DNA of 64,000 bases from Geminocystis sp. NIES-3709 (GTDB lineage Bacteria; Cyanobacteriota; Cyanobacteriia; Cyanobacteriales; Cyanobacteriaceae): positions 2,235,262 through 2,299,261 of the forward strand of contig NZ_AP014821.1 in the NCBI RefSeq assembly GCF_001548115.1. Direction: 5' to 3'. The notes beneath the pieces were generated by a model. It was not told the origin of the DNA. It searched no databases and saw nothing but the letters and a program-made list of their open reading frames with translations. A program made the translations under genes and the position numbers. Shown here one piece after another: positions 17,351-26,796 of the stretch (positions are counted from its first letter, which is position 1; every line of letters begins with the position of its first letter).

Positions 17351-18025
17351 TTATGAAACTTTATTGTCAATTACTATAGCTATATTCTGAGCTATAACTT
17401 CAGCTAAATTCGACAAACTATCAATACTTTTTAAATAAGGAAAATATCCTAATACAGGAACTTGGGTTAGAGATTCAATTAATTCTTTTGGTGTCCAATG
17501 CTTAATTTCATTTTCTGTACAAGGATTAACACAGTTAAAAATAATACCGTTCAGTTTAATTTTATGATGTCTAGCTAAAGCAACATTAGCTACGGTATGG
17601 GCGATCGATCCCAACTTTACAGGAACTACTAGGATAGTATCCAAACGCCAACTACCAGCCAAATCGGCGATCGTCAGTTCATGGGTAATCGGTGATCCTA
17701 ATCCCCCTAAAGCCTCCACAAAAACTAAATCAGATGACTTTTGTAGCTTAAGCAAATTTTGCCAAATAATAGCCAGATCGATCGATTTATTTTCTAAATC
17801 TGCCGCAATAGGAGGAGCAACAGGAGTATTAAAATGCAAAGGAATAATTACATCATCAAAAAATCGTTGATAAAATTTTTCATCTCCTTCTATTCCTGTT
17901 TGTAACAACTTCATTAAAGCAGTTTTTACGGAGGGAAAATATATTTGATAATAAGCTCTCAAAGCCGTAGTAATCATCGTTTTTCCTGCATCCGTATCTG
18001 TTCCAGCAATTAATAAAGTTTTCAT
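17351..18025 (-). CDS. bioD: Dethiobiotin synthetase
   Basis: 224 residues, the normal size. The P-loop GTDTDAGKT lies at residues 8-16, followed by the helix and KLLQTG at the position of the family KPxQTG motif (Leu replaces the usual Pro), then NTPVAPPIAADLE, FVEALGGLGSPI and ILVVPVKLGSIAHTVA. The enzyme closes the ureido ring of dethiobiotin from 7,8-diaminopelargonate, CO2 and ATP. No other biotin gene is adjacent. It is divergent from prs with ~160 bp between. The ATG at 18025 gives the P-loop the usual distance from the N terminus. Confidence 0.92.
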   Translation of the reverse strand: MKTLLIAGTDTDAGKTMITTALRAYYQIYFPSVKTALMKLLQTGIEGDEKFYQRFFDDVIIPLHFNTPVAPPIAADLENKSIDLAIIWQNLLKLQKSSDLVFVEALGGLGSPITHELTIADLAGSWRLDTILVVPVKLGSIAHTVANVALARHHKIKLNGIIFNCVNPCTENEIKHWTPKELIESLTQVPVLGYFPYLKSIDSLSNLAEVIAQNIAIVIDNKVS

Positions 18026-18184
18026 AAAAAAAATAAATACTACAAAAAAAATTAAATAAATTAAAATAAACCAAAAGTCAACTTATATTGTAGAGTATAA
18101 TATTAAAGTAAAATATCCTATGCAATAAAAGGGTAAAAATATCAGTAAATTAGTACTTAATATCAAGGGGTTGAAGAATTTGCC

Positions 18185-19177
18185 GTGAGTCATTCCGCCA
18201 CTTTAACACTCAGTCCGATGTTACAACAAGTATCGGACACTAATCGTTTAAGATTATTTTCAGGGTCCGCAAATATCGGTTTAGCCACTGAAGTCGCTCG
18301 TTATCTAGGTATGGATTTAGGTCCTATGATTCGCAAAAGATTTGCTGACGGTGAACTATACGTCCAAATCCAAGAATCTATTAGAGGTTGTGATGTTTAT
18401 TTAATTCAACCCTGTTGCAATCCCGTCAATGACAATCTAATGGAACTCCTGATCATGATCGATGCCTGTCGTCGAGCCTCAGCACGGCAAATCACCGCCG
18501 TGATACCTTATTACTCCTATGCTAGAGCCGATCGAAAAACAGCGGGGAGAGAGTCCATTTCCGCCAAATTAGTTGCTAATTTGATCACCAAAGCTGGTGC
18601 GCATCGAGTTTTAGCTATGGACTTGCATTCTGCTCAAATTCAAGGCTATTTTGACATTCCATTAGATCACGTTTATGGCTCACCCGTAATTCTTGACTAT
18701 CTCCAACATAAAAACATTGAAGACTTAGTGGTAGTTTCTCCTGATGTGGGCGGAGTTGCTAGAGCGAGAGCCTTTGCTAAGAAGTTAAATGATGCTCCTC
18801 TTGCTATCATTGACAAACGTCGTCAAGCTCATAATGTTGCAGAAGTAATGAATGTAATTGGTGACGTCAAAGGCAAAAATGCCGTTTTAGTCGATGACAT
18901 GATTGATACAGCAGGAACTTTATTAGAAGGTGCAAGACTTTTGAAAAAAGAAGGTGCCAACAAAATTTATGCTTGTGCTACTCATGCAGTTTTTTCAGGT
19001 CCTGCCGTGTCTCGTCTTTCCAGTGATGTTTTTGAAGAAGTAATAGTTACTAATACTATTCCTATTCCTCTTGATAATTATTTTCCTCAATTAAAAGTAT
19101 TATCAGTAGCAAACTTACTTGGAGAAACCATCTGGAGAATTCATGAGGATAGTTCAGTAAGTATTATGTTTCGTTAA
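18185..19177 (+). CDS. prs: Ribose-phosphate pyrophosphokinase
   Basis: 330 residues from a GTG start at 18185; the first ~18 residues precede the conserved NRLRLFSGSANIGLATEVAR. Recognised motifs are KRFADGELYVQIQESIRG, MIDACRRASARQITAVIPY, YARADRKTAGRE, the VVSPDVGGVARARAFAK segment and the PRPP-binding loop AVLVDDMIDTAGTL. It makes PRPP from ribose-5-phosphate and ATP for nucleotide, histidine and tryptophan synthesis. Length and the class-I motif set are standard. It is followed by a MITE-like repeat before aroC. Confidence 0.96.
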   Translation: MSHSATLTLSPMLQQVSDTNRLRLFSGSANIGLATEVARYLGMDLGPMIRKRFADGELYVQIQESIRGCDVYLIQPCCNPVNDNLMELLIMIDACRRASARQITAVIPYYSYARADRKTAGRESISAKLVANLITKAGAHRVLAMDLHSAQIQGYFDIPLDHVYGSPVILDYLQHKNIEDLVVVSPDVGGVARARAFAKKLNDAPLAIIDKRRQAHNVAEVMNVIGDVKGKNAVLVDDMIDTAGTLLEGARLLKKEGANKIYACATHAVFSGPAVSRLSSDVFEEVIVTNTIPIPLDNYFPQLKVLSVANLLGETIWRIHEDSSVSIMFR

Positions 19178-19212
19178 AGCTCTTTTTGACTAAACATTTC
19201 CCCTTTTAAGTC

Positions 19213-19434
19213 TATAGCAATCCTATCGGAGTCGTGAGAAATAATTATGTTTAATTAGCATTCAGCAATTACCAATTAGTAATTAGTTATCAGCTATTGT
19301 GAAGTTAAATGTCTGCCCAACATTAGTTAGTAATTGATTACTTATTCTTTAATGGGAAAAAGGCTAACAGCGAATAGCTAATCCCTTTAATTAAAAGTAT
19401 CTAAAATTCTCACAAATGATTTAGGAATGCTATT
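19213..19434. mobile_element. MITE-like repeat, copy 1
   Basis: A ~222-bp non-coding element bounded by TATAGCAATCCTA...GTGAGAAATAATT and AATTCTCACAAAT...AGGAATGCTA, an imperfect terminal inverted repeat. The whole element recurs in opposite orientation at 24875-25075, and one end recurs near 38826. Internally it contains the stretch TCTGCCCAACATTAGTTAGT in both full copies. Copy 1 has ~20 extra bases near its left end. It occupies the prs-aroC gap. Confidence 0.85.
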
Positions 19435-19513
19435 ATATTAGGGGGAATTGAGTAAATAATCGTCTAAACTCAATTTTTATTACTTTCCCTCTCTTTACCG
19501 ATAATTTTATGGT

Positions 19514-20614
19514 TTACCCTTGGTTAACTAACAACTCACATTGAGCATGATGTCTTAAAAGGTGATCACATAAAACAAGGGCAATCATCGATTCTACCAT
19601 TGGTACGGCTCTAGGCAATACGCAGGGATCATGTCTTCCCTTGGCCGCCAAGGTGGTTTCTTCTCCTTCCTTACTAACGGTATTTTGCTCCTTTCCGATC
19701 GTCGCTGTGGGCTTAAAAGCGGCTCTTAGAACAATATTTTCGCCGTTACTGATGCCTCCTTGAATGCCGCCTGATCGATTGGTTTTAGTACGAGTGTTTC
19801 CTTGTTCATCGACATAAAATTCGTCATTGTGCTGACTACCCGTAAGAGTTGTACCATGAAAACCTGAACCGATTTCAAAGCCTTTCGTAGCTGGTAATGA
19901 CATAATTGCCTTGGCTAAATCTGCTTCTAGTTTGTCAAAAACAGGCTCACCTAATCCTTTCGGCACGTTTCTAACAACACACTCTACCACACCACCAAGA
20001 GAGTCTTTTTCTTTACGAATTTCATCGATTAAATCGATCATTTTTTGAGCACATTGTTCGTCAGGACATCTAACAATATTACTTTCTACTTGTTCGAGGG
20101 TAACAGTATCTTGATTCACCACTGCTTCTAAGTCTTTAATACGCTTCACATAGGCAATAATTTCTACTCCAGCCATTTGATGAAGGAGTTTTTTGGCGAT
20201 CGCACCTGCGGCTACTCTACCGATGGTTTCCCTTGCAGAAGAACGTCCGCCACCTTGCCAGTTACGAATGCCATACTTAGCGTCATAGGTAGCATCAGCA
20301 TGGGAAGGGCGATATTTTACTGCCATTTCATCATAATCTTTCGATCGAGCGTCTTTATTACGTACTAAAATAGCGATAGGAGTACCTAACGTTTTACCTT
20401 CAAATACTCCCGATATGATTTCACATAAATCTGACTCATTGCGAGGAGTGGTAATTTTGCTTTGCCCCGGTTTACGACGATTTAACTCAACTTGGATTTC
20501 TTCCTCTGAGATTTCGATGAGGGGAGGACATCCATCGATAACCACACCAACTCCTCCTCCATGGGATTCTCCGAAGGTAGATATTCTAAATAATGTTCCG
20601 AAATTGCTACTCAT
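19514..20614 (-). CDS. aroC: Chorismate synthase
   Basis: 366 residues. The opening [20 protein letters not shown] is diagnostic. Further motifs are [53 protein letters not shown] and the [15 protein letters not shown] substrate/flavin region. It converts EPSP to chorismate, the last shikimate step, with reduced FMN. It reads towards the MITE behind prs, so the two genes are convergent around the repeat. Start ATG at 20614 is standard for the family. Confidence 0.97.
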   Translation of the reverse strand: MSSNFGTLFRISTFGESHGGGVGVVIDGCPPLIEISEEEIQVELNRRKPGQSKITTPRNESDLCEIISGVFEGKTLGTPIAILVRNKDARSKDYDEMAVKYRPSHADATYDAKYGIRNWQGGGRSSARETIGRVAAGAIAKKLLHQMAGVEIIAYVKRIKDLEAVVNQDTVTLEQVESNIVRCPDEQCAQKMIDLIDEIRKEKDSLGGVVECVVRNVPKGLGEPVFDKLEADLAKAIMSLPATKGFEIGSGFHGTTLTGSQHNDEFYVDEQGNTRTKTNRSGGIQGGISNGENIVLRAAFKPTATIGKEQNTVSKEGEETTLAAKGRHDPCVLPRAVPMVESMIALVLCDHLLRHHAQCELLVNQG

Positions 20615-20686
20615 TCAATATACATAATTAATAATTAGATTATTTTATCCCTTATTTCCGTCAAAAATTTTTAACACGGAGCAAAA

Positions 20687-21274
20687 TTATAAGCAATGTT
20701 CAATGAATTCAACTTCAGGAAGTTTTCCTGAACGCATGGTTGTCACTCGATCGTTAATTACTTCAAAAACAACACGATAGTTTTGATCAGCCTTATCTTT
20801 AGGTATAAAAGTATAGTAATAGCCTCCTTTAGCAACGTAATGATGAGGAGTTACTTGAATTTGTTGAGGATATAGTGATTTAATTTTACTACCTCGATCG
20901 CCGATTCTTACACCACTAATAGTGGATATTTGAGAATTATTCACGTCAATTCTGGCGATACGTCCTTCTATGACCATAAAACTAACATTTTTAGGTGCAT
21001 TTTGTGGTTGAAAATATAAGCAATAAGGTTCTCCTCCACTCTTAGTTTGTACTAACTTAGTATTAGCTGTCTTATTTGCCTCTGCAACTGTCATTCCCAC
21101 TCTAATTTTTCCTATCCCATTGATACTTAACTTTGATCTGTCCGTCAAACCTTGTTCTTGTGTTAATGGTTCGATCGCACTTACAGAAGTAACTATGTTT
21201 ACTTTTTCAAAAAAACCATAACTTATTATTGTAAATATAGTTAATACATTAGTGATTATAGATAATTTTTTCAT
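20687..21274 (-). CDS. Exported protein of unknown function
   Basis: 195 residues. An N-terminal hydrophobic segment (ITNVLTIFTIISYGFFEKVN) is a signal peptide or membrane anchor. The mature part contains GIGKIRVGMTVAEANKTANT, which resembles the start of a BamE/SmpA-like repeat, then a second related segment GVRIGDRGSKIKSLYP. The repeated Gly-Val-Arg/Gly-Met pattern suggests two copies of a small alpha/beta module. Two cysteines (GEPYCLYF and the C-terminal EHCL) could form a disulphide. I do not know a function. It lies upstream of aroC on the same strand, with ~70 bp between. Confidence 0.75.
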   Translation of the reverse strand: MKKLSIITNVLTIFTIISYGFFEKVNIVTSVSAIEPLTQEQGLTDRSKLSINGIGKIRVGMTVAEANKTANTKLVQTKSGGEPYCLYFQPQNAPKNVSFMVIEGRIARIDVNNSQISTISGVRIGDRGSKIKSLYPQQIQVTPHHYVAKGGYYYTFIPKDKADQNYRVVFEVINDRVTTMRSGKLPEVEFIEHCL

Positions 21275-21798
21275 TTTTTCCCCAGAATATTGACATAAAT
21301 TGGTTATTTATTCCCTTTATCTTGCGAGATGACGGCTTTCGCTTCCTTTAACCTCCTTTATCCTCTATGTCTTCATTTGATATTACTATCTCCTTACTCA
21401 GATGACTGAAAGTATATAGGTCTTACCCTGTTTCAGATCTTTGAGTTACAATGATTTTAGAAGAACGCTATACTCCGAAGGAATTTGGTCATTTAATATG
21501 CAATGTAAATAGTTACATATCATTCTTATATACATATTATAAATGTATATACTTTTCCTTAACGAAATAATTGATTAAATTTAATAAAGAAAAGTTGAAG
21601 TATATTAGAGATATGAAAATTCATGGATGTTCAGTAGATTGTAAGCATTTTCATTTCAGCATATCCTTTTATTCTTAATACTTCTACCCTTTCAAGTATT
21701 TTCAGAATTATCAGGACAAGATAAAAAATTAAATTAATATGGCTATGGCTAAAAATTTTTTTTTTCTAAGTTTTTATTTACTAATTTTAGTAAATATT
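21275..21798. other. 524-bp intergenic region with palindrome
   Basis: No gene found. A palindrome (TATATACAT with ATGTATATA around a 6-nt centre) lies near 21528-21552 and could be an operator or a hairpin. The rest shows no repeat family found elsewhere in the window. Confidence 0.45.
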
Positions 21799-22629
21799 TT
21801 ATATTACATCCGCAAATGTTCTTTCCATTTTACGGAAAAACTGAATTCCAGAAACTAAAAGAAACACAACTAAAAATAAGGAGACAAAAAAACCAACTAA
21901 GTGTAATTGATATTCTCCTCCTAAAATTGCCCATCGAAAACCGTCAATAACACCTACCATAGGATTTAAAGAATAAAGCAAGCGCCATTTTTCAGGAACA
22001 ATATTACTGGTAAATCCCACAGGGGAAACATAAAGGCCAAATTGAACGATAAAAGGAACAACGTAACGAAAATCTCTATATTGAACATTAAGGGCAGAAA
22101 GCCATAAACCAGCACCCATAGAAACAGCAAAAGCAATTAAAATAAATATAGGTAAAGTAAGAATTCGCCAAGTAGGAACAAAATTGTACCATGCCATTAA
22201 TCCAATTAAAATCATGCCTGAGATCATGAAATCGACAAAACTTACAACCACAGCACTAGTTGGCACAATAAGACGAGGAAAATAAACCTTAGAAATTAGA
22301 TTAGAGTTACTAATGAGACTATTACTAGATTCAGATAAGGAATTAGCAAAAAACTGCCAAGGAAGCATTCCTGCAAAAACGAGAATAGGATAAGGTACTC
22401 CTTCAGAAGGAAGTTGAGCTAATTTACCAAAGATTATTGAAAATACTACCATTGTCAAAAAGGGTCGAATTAATGCCCATGCAATACCGATCGCAGTTTG
22501 TTTATAACGAACTAAAATATCACGCCATGCTAGAAAATAAAATAATTCTCGATATTTCCATATATCTTTCCAGTATTGTTTTTCTGTTTTCCCAGATTCG
22601 ATAATAATTTCATTTAAAACTTCTACCAT
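21799..22629 (-). CDS. ABC-2 type polysaccharide export permease
   Basis: 276 residues with six membrane segments. The cytoplasmic N terminus ends in YRELFYFLAWRDILVRYKQT, typical of Wzm/RfbA-type permeases, followed by AIGIAWALIRPFLTMVVFSI. Other signatures are LPWQFFANSLSESSNSLISN, KVYFPRLIVPTSAVVVSFVD and NVQYRDFRYVVPFIVQFGLY. These proteins form the membrane channel for lipid-linked polysaccharide or O-antigen export. The partner ATPase (Wzt type) is not next to it; upstream is the divergent or convergent psbN region. It may pair with an ATPase elsewhere in the genome. Confidence 0.9.
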   Translation of the reverse strand: MVEVLNEIIIESGKTEKQYWKDIWKYRELFYFLAWRDILVRYKQTAIGIAWALIRPFLTMVVFSIIFGKLAQLPSEGVPYPILVFAGMLPWQFFANSLSESSNSLISNSNLISKVYFPRLIVPTSAVVVSFVDFMISGMILIGLMAWYNFVPTWRILTLPIFILIAFAVSMGAGLWLSALNVQYRDFRYVVPFIVQFGLYVSPVGFTSNIVPEKWRLLYSLNPMVGVIDGFRWAILGGEYQLHLVGFFVSLFLVVFLLVSGIQFFRKMERTFADVI

Positions 22630-22763
22630 AACTTTTACTTAAAAGAATAGTTCTTTGAATATACTCATTAACTTATCACAGATGAATGACAACATCTTAA
22701 TTGTTTAGGTAGAATCAAGTTCTCCGAAGATTTGAAAAAATTAATTGTTAATTGTTAATTGCA

Positions 22764-22895
22764 TTAATCTTCGTGATCTTCAAAAGGATCGCTTAATTCT
22801 GCGGAAGGAGGGCCAAAAGCCATATAAATAGAATAGCCTGTGACGGCAACCAATACCGCAGCAATACTAAATCCGACGATCGTCGCAGTTTCCAT
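22764..22895 (-). CDS. psbN: Photosystem II protein PsbN
   Basis: 43 residues, [20 protein letters not shown] followed by [20 protein letters not shown] and HED. One membrane helix and the conserved [16 protein letters not shown] tail identify PsbN, which is needed for photosystem II assembly and repair rather than being a stable subunit. It is divergently arranged with psbH, the usual cyanobacterial and plastid pairing. Confidence 0.97.
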   Translation of the reverse strand: METATIVGFSIAAVLVAVTGYSIYMAFGPPSAELSDPFEDHED

Positions 22896-22911
22896 AAGAG
22901 CTATTTGTTTT

Positions 22912-22939
22912 TTTAATAAGAGTCTTCTTACTCTATAAT
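22912..22939 (+). promoter_or_regulatory. Probable psbH promoter
   Basis: TATAAT at 22934-22939 with a TTTAAT at 22912-22917 (16-bp spacing) gives a sigma-70-type promoter ending ~45 bp before the psbH start, within the 88-bp psbN-psbH divergent gap. Confidence 0.5.
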
Positions 22940-22983
22940 ATTACGACAGATAAGAAAAATAATTGAAATATCTAAGGTTAAAT

Positions 22984-23187
22984 ATGTCACAACGTACTCG
23001 TTTAGGCGACATTCTGAAGCCTCTTAACTCAGAATACGGAAAAGTTGCTCCCGGATGGGGTACAACCCCTTTAATGGGTGTTTTTATGGTTCTATTTTTG
23101 GTGTTTTTATTGATCATTTTACAAATTTATAACTCCTCTCTCTTACTTGAGGGCGTAAATGTTGACTGGAGAAGTCTTGGTCAATAA
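22984..23187 (+). CDS. psbH: Photosystem II 10 kDa phosphoprotein PsbH
   Basis: 67 residues from ATG at 22984: [20 protein letters not shown], then [20 protein letters not shown] and a single membrane helix, ending NVDWRSLGQ. This is a standard PsbH, the small PSII subunit that stabilises quinone exchange and bicarbonate binding. An upstream in-frame ATG at 22963 adds seven residues not seen in the family, so 22984 is preferred. Confidence 0.97.
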   Translation: MSQRTRLGDILKPLNSEYGKVAPGWGTTPLMGVFMVLFLVFLLIILQIYNSSLLLEGVNVDWRSLGQ

Positions 23188-23449
23188 AGTTATGATGGTT
23201 TATTGTTGATGGTTAATTTAAACCATAGATAGTTTTAAACATTTGGTGTTGCTGAATTGAGATATGATTTACAAATGAACATGACACTAGGAGACTGGGA
23301 GATTTGTTTCTTAAATAGTTATTTCATAATATGTAAATTAGATGCGTTTTCTCTTAAACTAATGTCAATTCTCCATTGTTAAGTATCATAATTCATAGCT
23401 TAATTAAGCATCGCCTAAAATTTTATACACACTTTAAAACATAACTATA

Positions 23450-23710
23450 ATGAACGTTTTTGGCATCGGACTCCCTGAAATGATTGTGATTTTTGTGGTC
23501 GCTCTACTTATTTTTGGACCTAAAAAATTACCCGAAATTGGTAGAAGTTTAGGTAAAACCATCAAAGGTTTTCAAGAGGCTTCTAAAGAGTTTCAAGAGG
23601 AGTTTAAAAAAGAAGCTCAACAAGTAGAAGAAGCAGTTTCCATGAATGCTAAATTAGAGCCTAGTAACGAAACTGAAAAAAATGAGTCTGCAAAGGTAAT
23701 CGATAATTAA
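23450..23710 (+). CDS. tatA: Twin-arginine translocase subunit TatA/E type
   Basis: 86 residues. A short membrane helix GLPEMIVIFVVALLIFGPKK includes the conserved FGPKKLPE hinge, followed by an amphipathic helix (GRSLGKTIKGFQEASKEFQE) and an acidic tail. It is the pore-forming subunit that moves folded proteins across the plasma and thylakoid membranes. Its closeness to psbN-psbH is a familiar cyanobacterial arrangement. The 262-bp gap after psbH shows nothing else. Confidence 0.93.
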   Translation: MNVFGIGLPEMIVIFVVALLIFGPKKLPEIGRSLGKTIKGFQEASKEFQEEFKKEAQQVEEAVSMNAKLEPSNETEKNESAKVIDN

Positions 23711-23765
23711 GATTTGTAGATACTACAGGATGTTCTAGTAACACTATTCTCAATTGATAAAAAAT

Positions 23766-24746
23766 ATGTTAATTTCCCGCGCCCCTGTTAGAATTAGCTT
23801 TTTTGGTGGTGGCACAGATTATCCTGAATATTTTTTGCATCATGGAGGGGCTGTTTTAGCTACGGCGATCGATAAATTTTGTTATCTTACAGCTAGTCCC
23901 TTTCCTAGTCATCTGTTTGACTATACCATTCGTTTGTCCTATCGTCAGGTAGAATTAGTTAAAAATCTCACGGAAATTCAACACAATGTTTATCGAGAAT
24001 GCTTGAAATTTTGTGATTTAGATCGTGATATTGAATTACATAATGTTGCTGATTTACCTGCTTTTACGGGATTAGGTTCTTCTTCGACTTTTACGGTTGC
24101 ACTACTTCACGCACTCCATAGTTTCAAAGGAGAATTTGTGCGTCCGTTAGATTTGGCTTATGAAGCTATTTATGTTGAAAGAAAATTACTACACGATCGA
24201 GTTGGCTGTCAAGATCAACTAATGGCGGCGGTGGGAGGATTTAACTTAGTTGAATTTCGTACAGAAACCGATATAGTTGTCCATAAAGTGCCGATTTCTC
24301 CCCAACGATTAGCGGAATTTGAGGAACATTTATTTGTCGTCTTTACGGGCATAAAAAGACGAGCTTCAGAAGTGGTTGCCCATCAATTAGATAAAGTTAC
24401 CGATAACACTGACACTTTAAAAGATATGCGGACAATGGTGGATGAAGGCTGGAATATTTTAACGGGTAATCAATCTTTCTCAGCTTTTGGTAAGTTATTA
24501 CATCAAGCATGGATGGCAAAACGTAGTTTATCTCAAGTGATTTCCAATCCAGAGATCGATCGATTATACCAACAAGGCATTAATGCAGGGGCATGGGGTG
24601 GTAAGTTATTAGGGGCTGGTGCGGGAGGTTTTATTCTCTTTTTTGCACCCCCTGAAACTCATAATCAACTACGATCAATTTTTGGTGAACAACAGGTGCT
24701 ACAAGTAAAAATTAATGCTTCCGGCTCAGAAATTATTTTTTCTTAG
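23766..24746 (+). CDS. GHMP-family sugar kinase (heptose/fucose-type 7-phosphate kinase-like)
   Basis: 326 residues from the ATG at 23766; the TTG at 23754 adds four residues and is less likely. Motifs are SRAPVRISFFGGGTDYPEYF (substrate binding), the ATP loop LPAFTGLGSSSTFTVALLHA, and GGKLLGAGAGGFILFF near the C terminus. GGGTDYPEYF with this architecture matches D-glycero-alpha-D-manno-heptose-7-phosphate 1-kinase (HddA) and related kinases of nucleotide-sugar synthesis. The exact sugar cannot be read from sequence alone. Neighbouring glgC is also a sugar-nucleotide gene, but the two are convergent around a MITE. Confidence 0.85.
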   Translation: MLISRAPVRISFFGGGTDYPEYFLHHGGAVLATAIDKFCYLTASPFPSHLFDYTIRLSYRQVELVKNLTEIQHNVYRECLKFCDLDRDIELHNVADLPAFTGLGSSSTFTVALLHALHSFKGEFVRPLDLAYEAIYVERKLLHDRVGCQDQLMAAVGGFNLVEFRTETDIVVHKVPISPQRLAEFEEHLFVVFTGIKRRASEVVAHQLDKVTDNTDTLKDMRTMVDEGWNILTGNQSFSAFGKLLHQAWMAKRSLSQVISNPEIDRLYQQGINAGAWGGKLLGAGAGGFILFFAPPETHNQLRSIFGEQQVLQVKINASGSEIIFS

Positions 24747-24874
24747 ATAAATAAATCAAATCAGATTTTGCCATAAACAAATTACTATAACAACTTAAGT
24801 GACTAAATATTTTTTCTAAGATGTTTTTATTACGATCAAAAAAAATTATGAGATTTTTTGAGAAAACTATCAAC

Positions 24875-25075
24875 TATAGCATTCCTAAATTATTTGTGAG
24901 AATTTTAGATACTTTTAATTAAAGGGATTAGCTGTTAGCTGTTAGCCTTTTTTTCATTAAAGAATAAGTAATCAATTACTAACTAATGTTGGGCAGAAAT
25001 TTAACTTCACAATAGCTGATAACTAATTGCTAATTAAACAGAATTATTTCTCACGATTCATCTAGGATTGCTATA
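24875..25075. mobile_element. MITE-like repeat, copy 2 (inverted relative to copy 1)
   Basis: About 201 bp between the kinase and glgC. Read on the minus strand it follows copy 1 (19213-19434) almost base for base, including the two ends and the central TCTGCCCAACATTAGTTAGT. The inverted pair brackets ~5.4 kb holding aroC, the permease, psbN-psbH, tatA and the kinase. Confidence 0.85.
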
Positions 25076-25080
25076 TTAAC

Positions 25081-26370
25081 TTAAATTACTGTATTGTCTA
25101 AAATGACGGCATTTTTAATTACGACAACAATACCACTACGAATTAAGAATCCTTCATCTTCTCGATTAGCTTCTTCAACTCTGTCTTTATTGGTAATGAT
25201 GACATTTTTGCCAATACGAGCATTTTTATCCACGATCGCTCTTCTGATGGTAGAACCAGCACCAATACCTACTGGTACGCTTCCTTGCTCCGATTTACTG
25301 CGTCTGATACTCGATGACTCGTAAAAATCTGCTCCCATTAATAAACTATCTTCTATAATACAATCAGATTCAATGCGAGTTCTTACTCCTAAAACACAGT
25401 GATTGATACGGCATTCTTTGATAATGCAACCTTCGCCAATAATAGATTGAGTTACATTAGAATTTAACAATTTTGTGGGAGGCAAATAACGAGAACGAGT
25501 GTAAATAGGAGCTTTTTCATCATAAAAGCTAAAATCTGGCTGTGGTTGTTTGGTTAAGGATAAATTTGCTTCATAAAATGCCTCGATCGTACCAATGTCC
25601 TCCCAATACCCTTTAAATAAATAGGCTTGTACACGATAATCTTTAGCGGCGGCAGGAATTATTTCTTTACCAAAATCCGTTTGACGAGGGTTATCTTTTA
25701 AGAGTTTTTCTAAAACTCCTTTTTTAAAAACATAAATACCCATAGAAGCAATATAAGGATTTTCTTTAGCTTGATCGGGATTTAAGCCTAAAATAGAAGT
25801 ATCCACTGCCATTTTTTTCAACTCATCACCTTCAGGTTTTTCGCTGAAATCGACGATTCTGCCAGTATCATCTATTTTCATTAAACCAAAAGCAGAAGCT
25901 CTTTTTTCGTCAATAGGGACAACAGATAAAGTAATATCAGCGTTAGTTTTGCGGTGATGTTCAACAAATTTAGCATAATCCATGCGATACAGATGATCTC
26001 CCGAAAGAATAATATATTCATCAATATCCCATTCTTCAAATAACCATACATATTGCCTTACAGCATCTGCCGTGCCCTGAAACCACTCTGGATTTTCCTT
26101 TGTTTGTTGTGCAGCCAATACTTCTACAAAACCTTCACTAAATCCTGAAAAATTATAAGCACGACTGATATGACGATTCAGTGAAGCAGAATTGAACTGA
26201 GTTAATACATAAATTTTTAATATTTCAGAATTGATACAGTTACTAATAGGAATATCAATTAAACGATATTTCCCAGCTAAGGGTACGGCTGGTTTCGCCC
26301 GTAATTTTGTTAAGGGGTATAATCTTGTACCAGCTCCACCGCCTAAAATAATTCCGAGGACTTTTTTCAT
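25081..26370 (-). CDS. glgC: Glucose-1-phosphate adenylyltransferase
   Basis: 429 residues, the cyanobacterial length. Opening [20 protein letters not shown] then [20 protein letters not shown] gives the nucleotide-binding and allosteric parts. Others are [40 protein letters not shown] and [19 protein letters not shown], and a C-terminal left-handed beta-helix with repeated I-I-x-x-x units. It makes ADP-glucose for glycogen and is activated by 3-phosphoglycerate and inhibited by phosphate in cyanobacteria. Nothing in the upstream 425 bp shows a specific operator; that gap contains an inverted-repeat element. Confidence 0.97.
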   Translation of the reverse strand: MKKVLGIILGGGAGTRLYPLTKLRAKPAVPLAGKYRLIDIPISNCINSEILKIYVLTQFNSASLNRHISRAYNFSGFSEGFVEVLAAQQTKENPEWFQGTADAVRQYVWLFEEWDIDEYIILSGDHLYRMDYAKFVEHHRKTNADITLSVVPIDEKRASAFGLMKIDDTGRIVDFSEKPEGDELKKMAVDTSILGLNPDQAKENPYIASMGIYVFKKGVLEKLLKDNPRQTDFGKEIIPAAAKDYRVQAYLFKGYWEDIGTIEAFYEANLSLTKQPQPDFSFYDEKAPIYTRSRYLPPTKLLNSNVTQSIIGEGCIIKECRINHCVLGVRTRIESDCIIEDSLLMGADFYESSSIRRSKSEQGSVPVGIGAGSTIRRAIVDKNARIGKNVIITNKDRVEEANREDEGFLIRSGIVVVIKNAVILDNTVI

Positions 26371-26438
26371 AAATTTATTCTGTCAAATTGCTTTTATTAC
26401 AAAGTTTATTGGTTAATGGTCAATCACACAATGAAGAA

Positions 26439-26675
26439 TTAATAATTAACCTCAGTGAACTATAAAATTTATTGGTAATGATAAGGTATAAGGTGTTAAG
26501 TGTTAGTTATTAGGTAAAAAATTGAGAACAAATCCGTAATAATTGATTTGATTCAGATTAATTTAGCTAATTATTAATCACAGTCATGGGAAAATTAACC
26601 TACAACCTACAATCTAAAACCTAAAACCTACCTATATCAAAGATTCTTGCATCGAACTGAGGTTAATTAATAATT
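26439..26675. repeat. MITE-like inverted-repeat element upstream of glgC
   Basis: TTAATAATTAACCTCAGT at 26439-26456 pairs as an inverted repeat with ACTGAGGTTAATTAATAATT at 26656-26675. The ~200-bp interior is non-coding and contains heptameric repeats (ATAAGGTGTTAAGTGTTAGT; CCTACAACCTACAATCTAAA). The structure looks like another miniature element or a large hairpin. Only one copy exists in the window. Confidence 0.55.
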
Positions 26676-26796
26676 GATATTTGCTAACAAAGGTAATTAC
26701 CGTATATTAAAAGTCGTTAAAACCTTAAACCCATCTCACAAAGGTATTGTTATAGTTAAAAATATAAATAGATAGTCAACTCACGAGGCAAAGAAT

